Shown here piece by piece: positions 34,851-34,851 of a stretch of DNA of 34,851 bases. The notes beneath the pieces were generated by a model. It searched no databases and was not told where the DNA came from. It worked only from the letters and a program-made list of their open reading frames with translations. How positions within the stretch are numbered: the stretch's first letter is position 1; each line of letters opens with the position of its first letter. This DNA comes from Ilyomonas sp964658445 (GTDB lineage: Bacteria; Bacteroidota; Bacteroidia; Chitinophagales; Chitinophagaceae), in the NCBI GenBank assembly GCA_964658445.1, contig CAZZZH010000010.1:1-34851 (forward strand), given 5' to 3'. The translations under genes were made by a program, and so were the position numbers.

Positions 34851-34851
34851 C

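Overview
The window looks like a chromosome segment from a Bacteroidota bacterium, most likely the Chitinophagia/Chitinophagaceae group. It carries the type IX secretion (T9SS) outer-membrane translocon gene sprA, a PorP/SprF-like protein and a very large cargo protein ending in a T9SS type A sorting domain. Coding is rich in TTA/AAA-type codons, Shine-Dalgarno sites are mostly absent, and TAnnTTTG-type -7 promoter boxes lie just ahead of many starts. Family assignments are from memory of conserved motifs; no database search was possible.

Layout. 1-2.5 kb: a divergent pair, spoIIM-like (minus, runs off the left edge) and an RDD membrane protein, then upp. 2.6-4.8 kb: a PorP/SprF-like protein converging on a bioF-type aminotransferase, with the terminator of the first lying inside the 3' end of the second. 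5.0-8.2 kb: a tight plus-strand cluster parA, parB, DUF5683 protein, dapB (chromosome partition plus lysine/cell-wall precursor synthesis). 8.3-12.0 kb, minus strand: an M56 (BlaR1-type) membrane peptidase with its BlaI-type repressor upstream, panC, and a small unknown protein. 12.1-15.4 kb: a FUSC-type membrane protein, a 71-residue hydrophilic protein on the other strand, and ruvA. 15.4-22.7 kb: sprA, a single 2426-codon gene. 23.0-26.0 kb: a two-helix small membrane protein and ftsK. 26.3-27.0 kb: a secreted beta-barrel-like protein whose Gly/Tyr/Arg-rich linker is interrupted by ten Ns, an assembly gap. 27.1-28.9 kb: a gene-poor stretch that hides two decayed toxin-like genes on the minus strand (a DUF3368/PIN-like remnant and a Fic-domain remnant). 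29.0-34.8 kb: a 1941-residue multidomain T9SS cargo protein and its strong terminator.

Most of the window is core chromosome. The accessory part is 27-34.8 kb: decayed toxin genes, an imperfect inverted repeat, and a surface protein whose base composition changes sharply part-way through. I see no CRISPR array, tRNA, rRNA, prophage or intact insertion sequence. The most useful observations are several promoters placed so close to start codons that the mRNAs should be leaderless (upp, bioF, FUSC), the terminator embedded in a convergent coding region, and the two broken toxin genes that ordinary ORF calling would miss or truncate. I did not find a convincing new multi-gene system.
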